A stretch of 64,000 bases of DNA from Pseudomonas sp. PDM18 (GTDB lineage Bacteria; Pseudomonadota; Gammaproteobacteria; Pseudomonadales; Pseudomonadaceae): positions 1 through 64,000 of the forward strand of contig NZ_JACVBX010000002.1 in the NCBI RefSeq assembly GCF_014852585.1. The letters are read 5' to 3'. The notes below the pieces were generated by a model. It was not told the DNA's origin. It saw only the letters and a list, made by a program, of their open reading frames with translations, and ran no database searches. Below are positions 14,981-25,612 of the stretch, piece after piece. Position 1 is the stretch's first letter; every line of letters begins with the position of its first letter. The position numbers and the translations under genes were made by a program.

Positions 14981-16276
14981 TCAGCCGAGCAACTCGCGCA
15001 CCCGATACCACGCCATGCCCAGCGCCAGCAGCGGCGAACGTAGCAGCTTGCCGCCGGGGAAGGTCAGGTGCGGCACGGCGCTGAACAGGTCCAGCCCCTT
15101 GCTCTCACCCTGGTGGATGGCTTCGGCGAGCAGCTTGGCTGACCAGTGTGTGACGTTCAGTCCGTGGCCGGAATAGCCCTGGGCGAAGTACACGTTCGGA
15201 TGGTTCTTCAGCCGGCCGACCTGCGGGAAGCGATTGGCTGTGATGCCGATCATGCCGCCCCACTGGTAGTCGAGCTTCACCTGCTCCAGCTGCGGGAACA
15301 CCTTGAGCACCTTCGGCCGCATGTAGGCGCCGATGTCCGCTGGGTCGCGCCCCGAGTAGTGGCAGGCGCCGCCGAACAGCAGGCGACGGTCGGCCGTCAG
15401 GCGGTAGTAGTCCAGCCCGACCTTCTGGTCGCACAGCGCCATGTTCTGCGGGATCAGCTGCGCTGCCAGTTCCTCGGACAACGGCTCGGTGGCCACCACG
15501 TAGCTGCCGGCGGGCAGTACCTTGCCGGTGAGCTTCGGCTCCAGCTCGTCGAGGTGAGCGTTACAGCCAAGCACCAGGGTGTTCGCCAGCACGCGGCCCT
15601 GGGCGCAGTGCACCACGGCCGTGGTGCCATGCTCGATGCGCAGCACCGGGCTTTGCTCGAAGATCTGCGCGCCGAAGGCCTTGGCCGCGCGGGCCTCGCC
15701 CTTCACCAGGTCGAGCGGGTGCAGATGGCCCGAACCCATGTCGATGTGGCCGCCGGCGTAGAGATCGCTGGCGACCACTTCGCGCATGCGCTCTGGCGGC
15801 ACCAGACGGGTCTCGTGCGGGTAGTCCGAGGTGCTCAGCGACTCCTGCTCGCGGACCATGGCGGCATACTGCGCCGGGGTATTGGCCAGCTCGCAGAAGC
15901 CCCAGCGCAGGTCGCACTCGATGCCCAGTTCGGCGATGCGCTCGGCGACCAGGGCCACCGAATCGACACCCGCCTGCTCCAGGTAGCGCACGCCTTCTTC
16001 GCCGACGTACTTGGCGAAGCCGCTGACGTCGTGGCCGATGCCGCGGATCAACTGCCCGCCGTTACGCCCGCTGGCTCCCCAGCCGATGCGCCGGGCTTCC
16101 AGCAGCACCACGGAGTGGCCGCGACGGGCCAGCTCCAGGGCGGCGTTCACGCCGGTGAAGCCGCCGCCGATCACGCAGACGTCCGCCCGCACATCCCCGT
16201 TGAGGGAAGGGTACTGCTGACGATCACGGGCGGTCGCGGCGTAATAGGACGCGGCGTGCTCCTCGGTGTGCTTCAT
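14981..16276 (-). CDS. FAD-dependent gamma-glutamylputrescine-type oxidase
   Basis: The 431-residue DAO-family flavoprotein has FAD motif VCVIGGGFTGVNAALELARRG near residue 34 and the conserved [12 protein letters not shown] and GLDYYRLTADRRLLFGG patterns of PuuB/PauB enzymes. These oxidise gamma-glutamyl-polyamines to aldehydes. The chosen start, MKHTEEHAASYY, matches the usual family N terminus; a start 18 nt earlier would overlap the upstream stop as ATGA. It follows a polyamine-binding protein and a gamma-glutamylpolyamine synthetase in the same direction, so it supplies the second step of that pathway. The exact polyamine is not determined. Confidence 0.87.
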   Translation of the reverse strand: MKHTEEHAASYYAATARDRQQYPSLNGDVRADVCVIGGGFTGVNAALELARRGHSVVLLEARRIGWGASGRNGGQLIRGIGHDVSGFAKYVGEEGVRYLEQAGVDSVALVAERIAELGIECDLRWGFCELANTPAQYAAMVREQESLSTSDYPHETRLVPPERMREVVASDLYAGGHIDMGSGHLHPLDLVKGEARAAKAFGAQIFEQSPVLRIEHGTTAVVHCAQGRVLANTLVLGCNAHLDELEPKLTGKVLPAGSYVVATEPLSEELAAQLIPQNMALCDQKVGLDYYRLTADRRLLFGGACHYSGRDPADIGAYMRPKVLKVFPQLEQVKLDYQWGGMIGITANRFPQVGRLKNHPNVYFAQGYSGHGLNVTHWSAKLLAEAIHQGESKGLDLFSAVPHLTFPGGKLLRSPLLALGMAWYRVRELLG

Positions 16277-16290
16277 GGGACTTTCTCGTT

Positions 16291-18776
<2,486 letters not shown>

Positions 18777-18926
18777 ACAAGCCTCGGGTGTTTTTGGATT
18801 TGTAATGGGTGCACATGCAGCGTCTTGCTGCCAGGCGAGGCTAGTGTCGGCGGGAGTCCCGATTGCGTTCTATCCACTTTCCGCAAGGCTTGGGAATCGC
18901 CGTGAAAAAGGCGTCCGCTCGAATGC

Positions 18927-18962
18927 AGAAAGCCCCGGACGCCAGGGGCGACCGGGGCTGCT
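18927..18962 (-). terminator. Intrinsic terminator after the upstream binding protein
   Basis: On the minus strand an AGCCCCGG/CCGGGGCT stem with a 13-nt loop is followed by TTCT. It lies between the two halves of the polyamine locus, which suggests that the binding-protein gene at 18987 is transcribed separately or with attenuation. Confidence 0.7.
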
Positions 18963-18986
18963 GCTTTGCAATGAAGGCGTCGAGTA

Positions 18987-20081
18987 TCAGACCCCGGACT
19001 TGATCCGGCTCCAGTCGCGGGTGATCAGGCGCAGGATCGACGGGCTCGGCGGCAGGCTGACGTACATGCCCTTGACCAGCTCGGCGTTGGGGTAGACCGC
19101 CGGGTTTTCGCGGACCTTCGGGTCCATCAGCGCCTTGGCCGGCACGTTGGCGTTGGCGTAGTGCAGGTAGTCGCTGGTCCTGGCGATCACGTCCGGGCGC
19201 ATCAGGTAGTTGATGAAGGCATGGGCGCCTTCGGGGTTGCGGGCGTCCTTGGGGATGGCCAGGTTGTCGAACCAGATGTTCGTGCCTTCCTTCGGCACGC
19301 TGTACTCGACATCCACCGCGCCGCCGGCTTCCTGCGCGCTTTTCTGCGCCTGCAGCACGTCGCCGGAGAAGCCGATGGCCACGCAGACGTTGCCATTGGC
19401 GAGGTCGGCGATGTACTTGGTCGAGCTGAAGTAGGTCACCGAGGGCTTGAGGCTTTCCAGCAGTTTGGTGCCGGCCTCGTAGTCCGCCGGGTTGTTGCTG
19501 TTGGGGTCCTTGCCCAGGTAGTGCAGGGCCAGCGGCAGGATCTTCGCCGGTGAGTCGAGGAAGGCCACGCCGCAGCCCTTGAGCTTGGCGAGGTTCTCCG
19601 GCTTGAACACCAGGTCCCAGGAGTCCAGCGGCGCATCGGCGCCCAGCGCGGCCTTGATTTTCGCCGGGTTGTAGCCGATGCCGACGGTGCCCCAGAGGTA
19701 GGGCACGGCGAAGCGGTTGCCCGGGTCGGACTGGGCTACGCGGGCCAGCAGGTCGGGGTCGAGGTTCTTGCGGTTGGGCAGCAGCGCGTTGTCCAGCGGG
19801 CGATAGACGCCGGCCTTGAGCTGGCGGGCGAGGAAGTCCGCCGAGGGCACCACCACGTCGAAGCCCGAATGCCCGGTGAGCAGCTTGGCCTCCAGCACTT
19901 CGTCGGACTCGAAGGCGTCGAGCACCACCCTGATCCCGGTTTCCTTCTGGAAGTCCTGCAGCACGGTCGGCCCGATGTAGTCGGCCCAGTTGGCGAAATG
20001 CACCTCTTGCGGCGCCGCCAGCACCGGCAGCGCGACACCGGCCAGCAGGCCGGCCAGACAACCCAAAGCACGCTTGTTCAT
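18987..20081 (-). CDS. Polyamine ABC transporter substrate-binding protein (second copy)
   Basis: The 364-residue binding protein has a signal peptide ending near LAA (residue 23) and the same family landmarks as its neighbour at 16291 (VHFANWADYIGPTVLQDFQKETG, SGFDVVVPSADFL, VPYLWGTVGIGYNPAKI). The start is ATG 20079–20081, preceded by AGGAG at 7 nt; the frame extends upstream without support. The two binding proteins are clearly paralogous yet diverged, so they may prefer different polyamines. A terminator follows. Upstream and divergent is the SnoaL–AraC regulator, a candidate controller. Confidence 0.92.
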   Translation of the reverse strand: MNKRALGCLAGLLAGVALPVLAAPQEVHFANWADYIGPTVLQDFQKETGIRVVLDAFESDEVLEAKLLTGHSGFDVVVPSADFLARQLKAGVYRPLDNALLPNRKNLDPDLLARVAQSDPGNRFAVPYLWGTVGIGYNPAKIKAALGADAPLDSWDLVFKPENLAKLKGCGVAFLDSPAKILPLALHYLGKDPNSNNPADYEAGTKLLESLKPSVTYFSSTKYIADLANGNVCVAIGFSGDVLQAQKSAQEAGGAVDVEYSVPKEGTNIWFDNLAIPKDARNPEGAHAFINYLMRPDVIARTSDYLHYANANVPAKALMDPKVRENPAVYPNAELVKGMYVSLPPSPSILRLITRDWSRIKSGV

Positions 20082-20302
20082 CTTCACTCCTGGAGGACGC
20101 CGGCTTGCGCGGCGCCAATGCGATCGGCAGGTGGGAAACGGGCCTTGTTCTGTTGTTCTCGGCCCTGGTCGAAAACTAGGCGCGGCGCGGCTTTGCGTCG
20201 TTCTTCCGTGCACGGGCGGAATCGGCGATGCCGCTGCGGACCCGCGGCGCTGTGCAGCGCGCAGCCCACGCCTTACGCTGCGGCCCAGGCGGAGGGAAAA
20301 CC

Positions 20303-21076
20303 ATGAACGATGAAACCGAGCGCACCCGCGAAGTGGTCACGCGCTACCACCAGTGCTGGATGAACCGCGACGTCGAAGGCGTGCTGGCGATGTTTCATCC
20401 GCAGGTGCAGTACTGCGACTTCTACAACGACCTGGAAATCCCCGCCAGCGAGCTGCCCGGCTATATCCGCACAGCCATGCCGCGCAGCCCGCAGCATCAC
20501 ATCGAACACATCGACCAGATTCGCGCCGATGGCGACACGGCGTTCATCCAGTACCGCTCGCGCCTGACCCTGCGGCGCAGCAGCCGGCTGGCCTCGTTCC
20601 GTGCCAGCGAGGCGATCACCGTGCGCGACGGCCTGATCTGGCGCGTCCACGAGTACGCCACGCCGGTGCGCGAGCAGCGCGAGGAGGGCGTCAAGGAGCA
20701 GCGTCGCCTGGGCCTGAACTCGGCCCAGGTGGGGAAGATGCTGCTGGATATCGAGTCCTACTTCGGCAGCGCCCATCCCTATCTCGACCCGGAGATGGAC
20801 CTGGAGCGCCTGGCGCGGGCCACCGGCTATACGCGCAACCAGATTTCCTACCTGCTCAACCAGGTGCTCGGGCAGAGCTTCTACCGCTACCTGAACCAGG
20901 CGCGCATCGGTCATCTGCTGGAGCGCCTGCGCGAGGAGCCGGCGGCGCGCATCGACGAACTGGCGTTCGCGGTGGGCTTCAATTCGCTATCGGTGTTCTA
21001 TCGCTGCTTTCGCGAGCACACCGGGCAGCCGCCGCGCGCCTATCTGGCGGCGCTGCAGGAAGGCAGTCCGGCCTGA
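20303..21076 (+). CDS. SnoaL/NTF2-like–AraC HTH fusion regulator
   Basis: The 257-residue protein has two parts. Residues about 1–130 form a SnoaL/NTF2-like cone fold (VVTRYHQCWMNRDVEGVLAMFHPQVQYCDF; TAFIQYRSRLTL; GLIWRVHEYATP). Residues about 155–250 form an AraC-type double HTH (LDLERLARATGYTRNQISYLLNQVLGQSFYRYLN and IDELAFAVGFNSLSVFYRCFREHTGQPP). SnoaL domains usually bind or isomerise small hydrophobic molecules, so the N-terminal half is probably the effector sensor. The start is ATG 20303 with GGAGG at good spacing. It is divergent from a polyamine-binding protein and convergent with an FAD oxidase, so it probably regulates one of these amine loci. Confidence 0.82.
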   Translation: MNDETERTREVVTRYHQCWMNRDVEGVLAMFHPQVQYCDFYNDLEIPASELPGYIRTAMPRSPQHHIEHIDQIRADGDTAFIQYRSRLTLRRSSRLASFRASEAITVRDGLIWRVHEYATPVREQREEGVKEQRRLGLNSAQVGKMLLDIESYFGSAHPYLDPEMDLERLARATGYTRNQISYLLNQVLGQSFYRYLNQARIGHLLERLREEPAARIDELAFAVGFNSLSVFYRCFREHTGQPPRAYLAALQEGSPA

Positions 21077-21099
21077 CGAAGACGCCAGGCCGGGCACTC

Positions 21100-22386
21100 T
21101 CAGAGAATGGCGTCGAGCAGCCGGTACCAGGCGATGCCCACGCCCAGGTAAAGGCGCTGCAGGCCGTGGAAGGGAATCGGCCGCACCGGGGTGATGGGGA
21201 AGGGGAAGTCCTTCTCGCGTTCCAGCACACGTTCTGCCAGGTGACGGCCCAGGGTCGAGGCCATGGCGATGCCGCGGCCGTTGTAGCCCAGCAGGATGCT
21301 CAGGTTCGGCGCCGGCTCATGCAGCCGTGGCATGAAGTCCGGGGTGAGCGCCACGCGGCCGCTCCACTGGTACTCGAACTCCACCTCGGCCAGCTGCGGG
21401 AACAGGCCCATCAGGGAGCGTTTCAGGTGCAGCCAGTCGCCGGGCGAGCGTGGCTCGGCGAACGGGCCGCGACCTCCCAACAACAGCCGGCCGTGAGCGT
21501 CCTGCTTGAAGTACAGCAGCAGCCGGCGCGCATCCGAGCAGACTTCGCCATTGGGCAGCACGCTGCGCCGCAGGTTTTCCGGCAAGGGCCTGGTGGCGAC
21601 GATGAAGCTGTTGGCGGCGATCACCGTCTGCCGCAGTTTCGGCCAAAGGTCGTCGGTGTAGCCGTTGGTGGCGAGGATCACCCGTTCGGCGGTCACGCTG
21701 TGCCCGTTATCGGTGCTGAGCTGCCAGCCGCTGCCGTGGCGACGCAGGTTGGTTATGCGGTTGTGGCCGTGGATGGCGGCGCCCTCTGTCAATGCGGCTC
21801 GAGCCAGGCCGCGCACGTAGCTCAGCGGCTGGACGCTGCCGGCGCGCGGGTCGACCCAGGCGCCGAGGTAGTCGTTGCTGCCGATGCGTTGGGCAACGCT
21901 GCGCTTGTCGAGCATCTCCACCGGCACGCCACGCTGGCGCCACTGCCCGGCGCGCTTCTCGATGGCGCGCAGGGCGGCGGGCGAGGCGGCGGGCTGGATC
22001 CAGCCCTTGCGGGTAGCTTCGCAGTCGATGTCGTAACGGCGGATCAGCTCGAAGACTTCATCGGCAGCGCCGCCGGCGACCTCGATAAGGCGTTCGGCCT
22101 TGTCGCCGCCGAACATGCGCCGCAGGTCGTCCGGGTCATGCTTGAGGCCGGGGATCACCTGCCCGCCGTTGCGCCCGGAAGCGCCCCAGCCCGGCTCGCC
22201 GGCATCCAGCACGCAGACGCGCACGCCGTTGCGGGCCAGGTGCAGGGCGGTCACCAGCCCGGTGTAGCCGGCGCCGACGATGGCGACGTCGACCTGCTTG
22301 TCTTCAGCCAGCGCCGGTGTGGCCGGGCCGGCGTTCGCGGTGGCCGCCCAGAGCGACGGCGGCAGCGCCAGGGGCTGGGCGTTCAT
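21100..22386 (-). CDS. FAD-dependent oxidoreductase (DAO/PuuB-like)
   Basis: The 428-residue flavoprotein has dinucleotide motif [21 protein letters not shown] near residue 34 and [15 protein letters not shown]. It shares the overall PuuB-like architecture with the oxidase at 14981, but lacks close identity to it. It is the last gene of a four-gene unit with a polar amino-acid ABC transporter; its ATG overlaps the ATPase stop (ATGA). The coupling suggests it oxidises the imported compound, probably an amino acid, N-alkyl amino acid or gamma-glutamyl amine. The substrate is unproven. Confidence 0.85.
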   Translation of the reverse strand: MNAQPLALPPSLWAATANAGPATPALAEDKQVDVAIVGAGYTGLVTALHLARNGVRVCVLDAGEPGWGASGRNGGQVIPGLKHDPDDLRRMFGGDKAERLIEVAGGAADEVFELIRRYDIDCEATRKGWIQPAASPAALRAIEKRAGQWRQRGVPVEMLDKRSVAQRIGSNDYLGAWVDPRAGSVQPLSYVRGLARAALTEGAAIHGHNRITNLRRHGSGWQLSTDNGHSVTAERVILATNGYTDDLWPKLRQTVIAANSFIVATRPLPENLRRSVLPNGEVCSDARRLLLYFKQDAHGRLLLGGRGPFAEPRSPGDWLHLKRSLMGLFPQLAEVEFEYQWSGRVALTPDFMPRLHEPAPNLSILLGYNGRGIAMASTLGRHLAERVLEREKDFPFPITPVRPIPFHGLQRLYLGVGIAWYRLLDAIL

Positions 22387-23126
22387 GCCTGGCCCCCGTC
22401 GGTGTTGAGCAGGCGCCGGAGGAATTCCTGGGTGCGCGGCTGGCTCGGCGCGCCGAGCACATCCTTGGCGGTGCCTTCCTCGACGATGCGGCCGCCATAG
22501 AGGAAGCAGACCTTGTCAGCCACTTCGCGGGCGAAGCCCATCTCGTGAGTCACCACCACCATGGTCATGCCTTCGTCGGCGAGCTTGCGCATCACCGCCA
22601 GTACTTCGCCCACCAACTCCGGGTCCAGCGCCGAGGTCGGCTCGTCGAAGAGAATCGCCTTGGGGCGCATGGCCAGGGCGCGGGCGATGGCGACGCGCTG
22701 CTGCTGGCCGCCGGAAAGTTCGTCCGGGTAGGCGTCCATGCGGTGGCTCAGGCCGACCTTTTCCAGCAGGGCACGGGCGTGTTCGCGGGCGGCGTCCGGG
22801 CGCTCCTTCTTCACGTACACCGGGCCTTCCATGACGTTCTGCAGCGCGGTGCGGTGGGGGAACAGGTTGAAGCGCTGGAACACCATCGCCACCTGGGTGC
22901 GGATTTCATGAATGGAGTTGGCGTGGCGGTCGACGCGCTCCTGGCCCACCAGGATGTCGCCACCCTCGTAGGTTTCCAGGCCGTTGATGCAGCGCAGCAG
23001 GGTGGATTTGCCCGAGCCGGACGGGCCGATCAGGCACACTACCTGGCCGCTTTCCACCGACAGGTCGATGCCTTCGAGGACACGGGTGCTGCCGTAGCTT
23101 TTGTGCAGCGACTGGATGCGGATCAT
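22383..23126 (-). CDS. Amino acid ABC transporter ATP-binding protein
   Basis: The 247-residue ATPase has Walker [10 protein letters not shown], the ABC signature [15 protein letters not shown], Walker [13 protein letters not shown], and the H-loop in [10 protein letters not shown]. It is of the polar amino-acid (GlnQ/HisP) type. It energises import through the permease at 23123, whose stop overlaps its start by 4 nt. Confidence 0.93.
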   Translation of the reverse strand: MIRIQSLHKSYGSTRVLEGIDLSVESGQVVCLIGPSGSGKSTLLRCINGLETYEGGDILVGQERVDRHANSIHEIRTQVAMVFQRFNLFPHRTALQNVMEGPVYVKKERPDAAREHARALLEKVGLSHRMDAYPDELSGGQQQRVAIARALAMRPKAILFDEPTSALDPELVGEVLAVMRKLADEGMTMVVVTHEMGFAREVADKVCFLYGGRIVEEGTAKDVLGAPSQPRTQEFLRRLLNTDGGQA

Positions 23127-23779
23127 GCTTTCTTCCTCGTGGCGATGCGCGCTTCGAGGCGGCGCAGGGCGAACGACAGCGGCAGGCTCAGGGCCAGGTA
23201 GAGCAGGGCGACCAGGGTGTAGACGGTCATGTTCTCGAAGGTCGAGGAAGCGATCAGCTGGCCGGCGCGGGTCATCTCGGCCACCGTGATGGTGGACACC
23301 AGCGAGGAGTCCTTGAGCATCATCACCAGGGTGTTGCCGTAGGGTGGCAGGGCGATGCGGAAGGCCTGCGGCAGCACCACCCGGCGCATGATCATCGGGC
23401 CGCGCATGCCGAGGGATTCGGCGGCTTCGATCTGTCCTTGCTGTATAGCCTGGATGCCGGCGCGGAAGTTCTCCGCCTGGTACGCCGAGTAGGCGATGCC
23501 CAGGCCGATGATGCCGGCCTGCATGGCGGAAAGCTGCACGCCGAAGTCCGGCAGCACGAAGTAGATGTAGAACAGTTGCACGATGATCGGCAGGCCGCGG
23601 ATCACGTTGACCACTGAGATGCCGAACAGCGCCACGGCGCGGATTTTCGACACCATCATCAGGGCGAAGGCCAGGCCGATGAGCGAGCTGAGCAGGAACG
23701 ATGCAATCGTGACCTGCACGGTGACCACTGCGCCACTCAGGAGAATGGGCAGGAAGTCCAGAGCATTCTGGAGAAACAT
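23123..23779 (-). CDS. Amino acid ABC transporter permease
   Basis: The 218-residue membrane protein is of the HisM/GlnP type with the EAA loop [34 protein letters not shown]. Only one permease gene is present, so the transporter is likely a homodimer in the membrane. The start [10 protein letters not shown] is preceded by GGAG; a GTG 45 nt upstream is a weaker alternative. It lies between the binding-protein gene and the ATPase gene. Confidence 0.92.
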   Translation of the reverse strand: MFLQNALDFLPILLSGAVVTVQVTIASFLLSSLIGLAFALMMVSKIRAVALFGISVVNVIRGLPIIVQLFYIYFVLPDFGVQLSAMQAGIIGLGIAYSAYQAENFRAGIQAIQQGQIEAAESLGMRGPMIMRRVVLPQAFRIALPPYGNTLVMMLKDSSLVSTITVAEMTRAGQLIASSTFENMTVYTLVALLYLALSLPLSFALRRLEARIATRKKA

Positions 23780-23888
23780 AGGGGCTCCGTGAGCGGAAAA
23801 CTGAGGGCGGCCGCCACCCTTCACCGGGCGCAGGGCTCCGGCGAAAGGTACGGATGAGTCGTGGGAGCGGCGGGGAGAACGGCGGACG

Positions 23889-24647
23889 TCAGTCCAGGTG
23901 CCACTTGCCGATGATGGCGGCGAGGGTGCCGTCGGCCTTGATGCTGGCGATGCCCTGGTTGACCTGGGCGAGCAGTTGCGGGTCGCCCTGGCGCAGGATC
24001 AGGCAGACTTCGCCCTTGATCTGCGGTTGGTAGCTGTCCACCAGGCGTACCTTCTTCAGGCTGCCCTTGGCCATCTGGTAGGCGAGGATCGGGTGGTCGC
24101 CGAAGCCGGCCTTGATGCGCCCGAGCGCCAGGTCGCGGGTGAGGTCGGCGAGGGAGTCGTAGCCGCGCACTTCCTTGAAGATGCCGCGCTGGTTGAGCTT
24201 GTCGATGAAGATGGTGCCGACCTGGGCGCCAACCACTTCGCCCTTGAAGTCATCCATGCTGGTGTACGCCTTGTCGTCGTCGGCGCGCACCACCAGGCCT
24301 TCGCCGTACTCGAACACCGGGTCGGAATACTGCACCACTTTCTCCCGCTCGGGCGTGCGCAGCATGGCGGCGGAAATCAGGTCGATCTTCTTAGCGGTGA
24401 GCGAGGGAATCAGCGCGGCGAAGGTGGTCTGGGCGATTTCCACGTCAAAGCCGCCGGCCTTGGCCACGGCCTGAGCGGAGTCGACCATCATGCCCTGGAT
24501 GCTGTTGGTCTTGACGTCGAGGAAGGTGAAAGGCACGCCGGTGGCGGTAGCACCGACTTTCAGAGGTTCGGCCTGGGCGGCGAAGGATGCAGCGCAGCTG
24601 GCGACGAGCGCGAGGGCGCAGGAAAACACGCGGAGGCGAGGATGCAT
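23889..24647 (-). CDS. Amino acid ABC transporter substrate-binding protein
   Basis: The 252-residue cluster-3 periplasmic binding protein has a signal peptide cleaved around AQA (residue 27) and the family pattern LKVGATATGVPFTFLD, AKKIDLISAAMLRTPER and YSDPVFEYGEGLVV. The start is ATG 24645–24647 with GGGAG upstream. It leads the unit binding protein–permease–ATPase–oxidase. It is divergent from an IclR regulator with two palindromes between them. The ligand is unknown. Confidence 0.92.
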   Translation of the reverse strand: MHPRLRVFSCALALVASCAASFAAQAEPLKVGATATGVPFTFLDVKTNSIQGMMVDSAQAVAKAGGFDVEIAQTTFAALIPSLTAKKIDLISAAMLRTPEREKVVQYSDPVFEYGEGLVVRADDDKAYTSMDDFKGEVVGAQVGTIFIDKLNQRGIFKEVRGYDSLADLTRDLALGRIKAGFGDHPILAYQMAKGSLKKVRLVDSYQPQIKGEVCLILRQGDPQLLAQVNQGIASIKADGTLAAIIGKWHLD

Positions 24648-24739
24648 TGGTGAACTCCCATTTGACGCGGATTTGTTGTCTTTATGCGTTATGGATAGCC
24701 TCAAGTATCGGCAGGAGGCGTTGGTCGCAATATAAATGA

Positions 24740-24786
24740 TTTACAAGAATCGTAAAGAGATTTATAAATATCGCATATCGATATTT
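24740..24786. promoter_or_regulatory. Two inverted repeats upstream of the IclR gene
   Basis: The AT-rich gap between the divergent binding-protein and IclR genes has TTTAC–N7–GTAAA (24740–24756) and a 21-bp palindrome AAATATCG–N5–CGATATTT (24766–24786). They are plausible IclR operators overlapping both promoters. Confidence 0.6.
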
Positions 24787-24825
24787 GTGGCCTGATAAAG
24801 GCATGTTTCCTGCCAAGGACGAGAC

Positions 24826-25602
24826 ATGAGCGACAACGAAAACAGCCTGTTCAACCAGTCACTGGAAAAGGGCCTGGCCGTGCTGCGCGGCTTCAACGCG
24901 CGCAACCGCACCATGAACTTGGCGGAGGTAGCCGAGGCTGCGGATATCACCAAGAGTTCGGCGCAGCGGATGATCCACACGCTCGAAGCGCTGGGGTACG
25001 TGAGCAAGCACCCGCAGACCAAGCGCTTCCAGCTGACGCCGCAGGTGATGGAGATCGGCTACAACTACCTCGCCGCCGACACCCTGGTCGACGTGGCCAA
25101 CCCCTTCCTCGCGGAGCTGGCGCAGACCACCGGCGAGACCACCAACCTCACCGAGCCGGTGCGCACGGACATGCTCTATGTCGCGCGCTTCGTGGGCCCC
25201 AAGTTCATCCCGATTCACCTGCCCATCGGCAGCCGCATCCCCATGTATTGCACCGCCTCGGGTCGCGCCTTTCTGAGCGCGCTGAGCGATGACGAGGTGC
25301 TGGAGTTGCTTCAGGGCAGCGACCTTTCCAGCCACACCCAGTACACTCGGACGTCGCTGGAAGAAATCCTCGCGGAGATCGCCGAGATCCGCCGCAAGGG
25401 TTATGCGATCAACAGCGAGGAGCTGTTTCTGGGGGACATGGCGGTGGCCGCGCCGGTGCGCAACAGCCAGGGCCGCCCGGTCGCTTCGGTGCATGTGGTG
25501 GCGCCCACCAGCCGCTGGACCCGCGAAGACGCCGAGCGCCGCCTGGCGCCGGCGGCCATCGAGTGCGCACGGGCGATCAGTACCTCGATCAGGACGCTCT
25601 GA
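24826..25602 (+). CDS. IclR family transcriptional regulator
   Basis: The 258-residue protein has an N-terminal winged helix (LAEVAEAADITKSSAQRMIHTLEALGYV with wing TKRFQLTPQV) and a C-terminal IclR effector domain (residues about 85–255: IPIHLPIGSRIPMYCTASGRAFLSAL; GYAINSEELFLGDMAVAAPV). Proteins of this type often control uptake and catabolism of small acids or amino acids. It is divergent from the ABC transporter/oxidase unit and very probably regulates it. Its stop is 11 bp from the convergent histidine kinase. Confidence 0.92.
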   Translation: MSDNENSLFNQSLEKGLAVLRGFNARNRTMNLAEVAEAADITKSSAQRMIHTLEALGYVSKHPQTKRFQLTPQVMEIGYNYLAADTLVDVANPFLAELAQTTGETTNLTEPVRTDMLYVARFVGPKFIPIHLPIGSRIPMYCTASGRAFLSALSDDEVLELLQGSDLSSHTQYTRTSLEEILAEIAEIRRKGYAINSEELFLGDMAVAAPVRNSQGRPVASVHVVAPTSRWTREDAERRLAPAAIECARAISTSIRTL

Positions 25603-25612
25603 GGCGGCTCGC

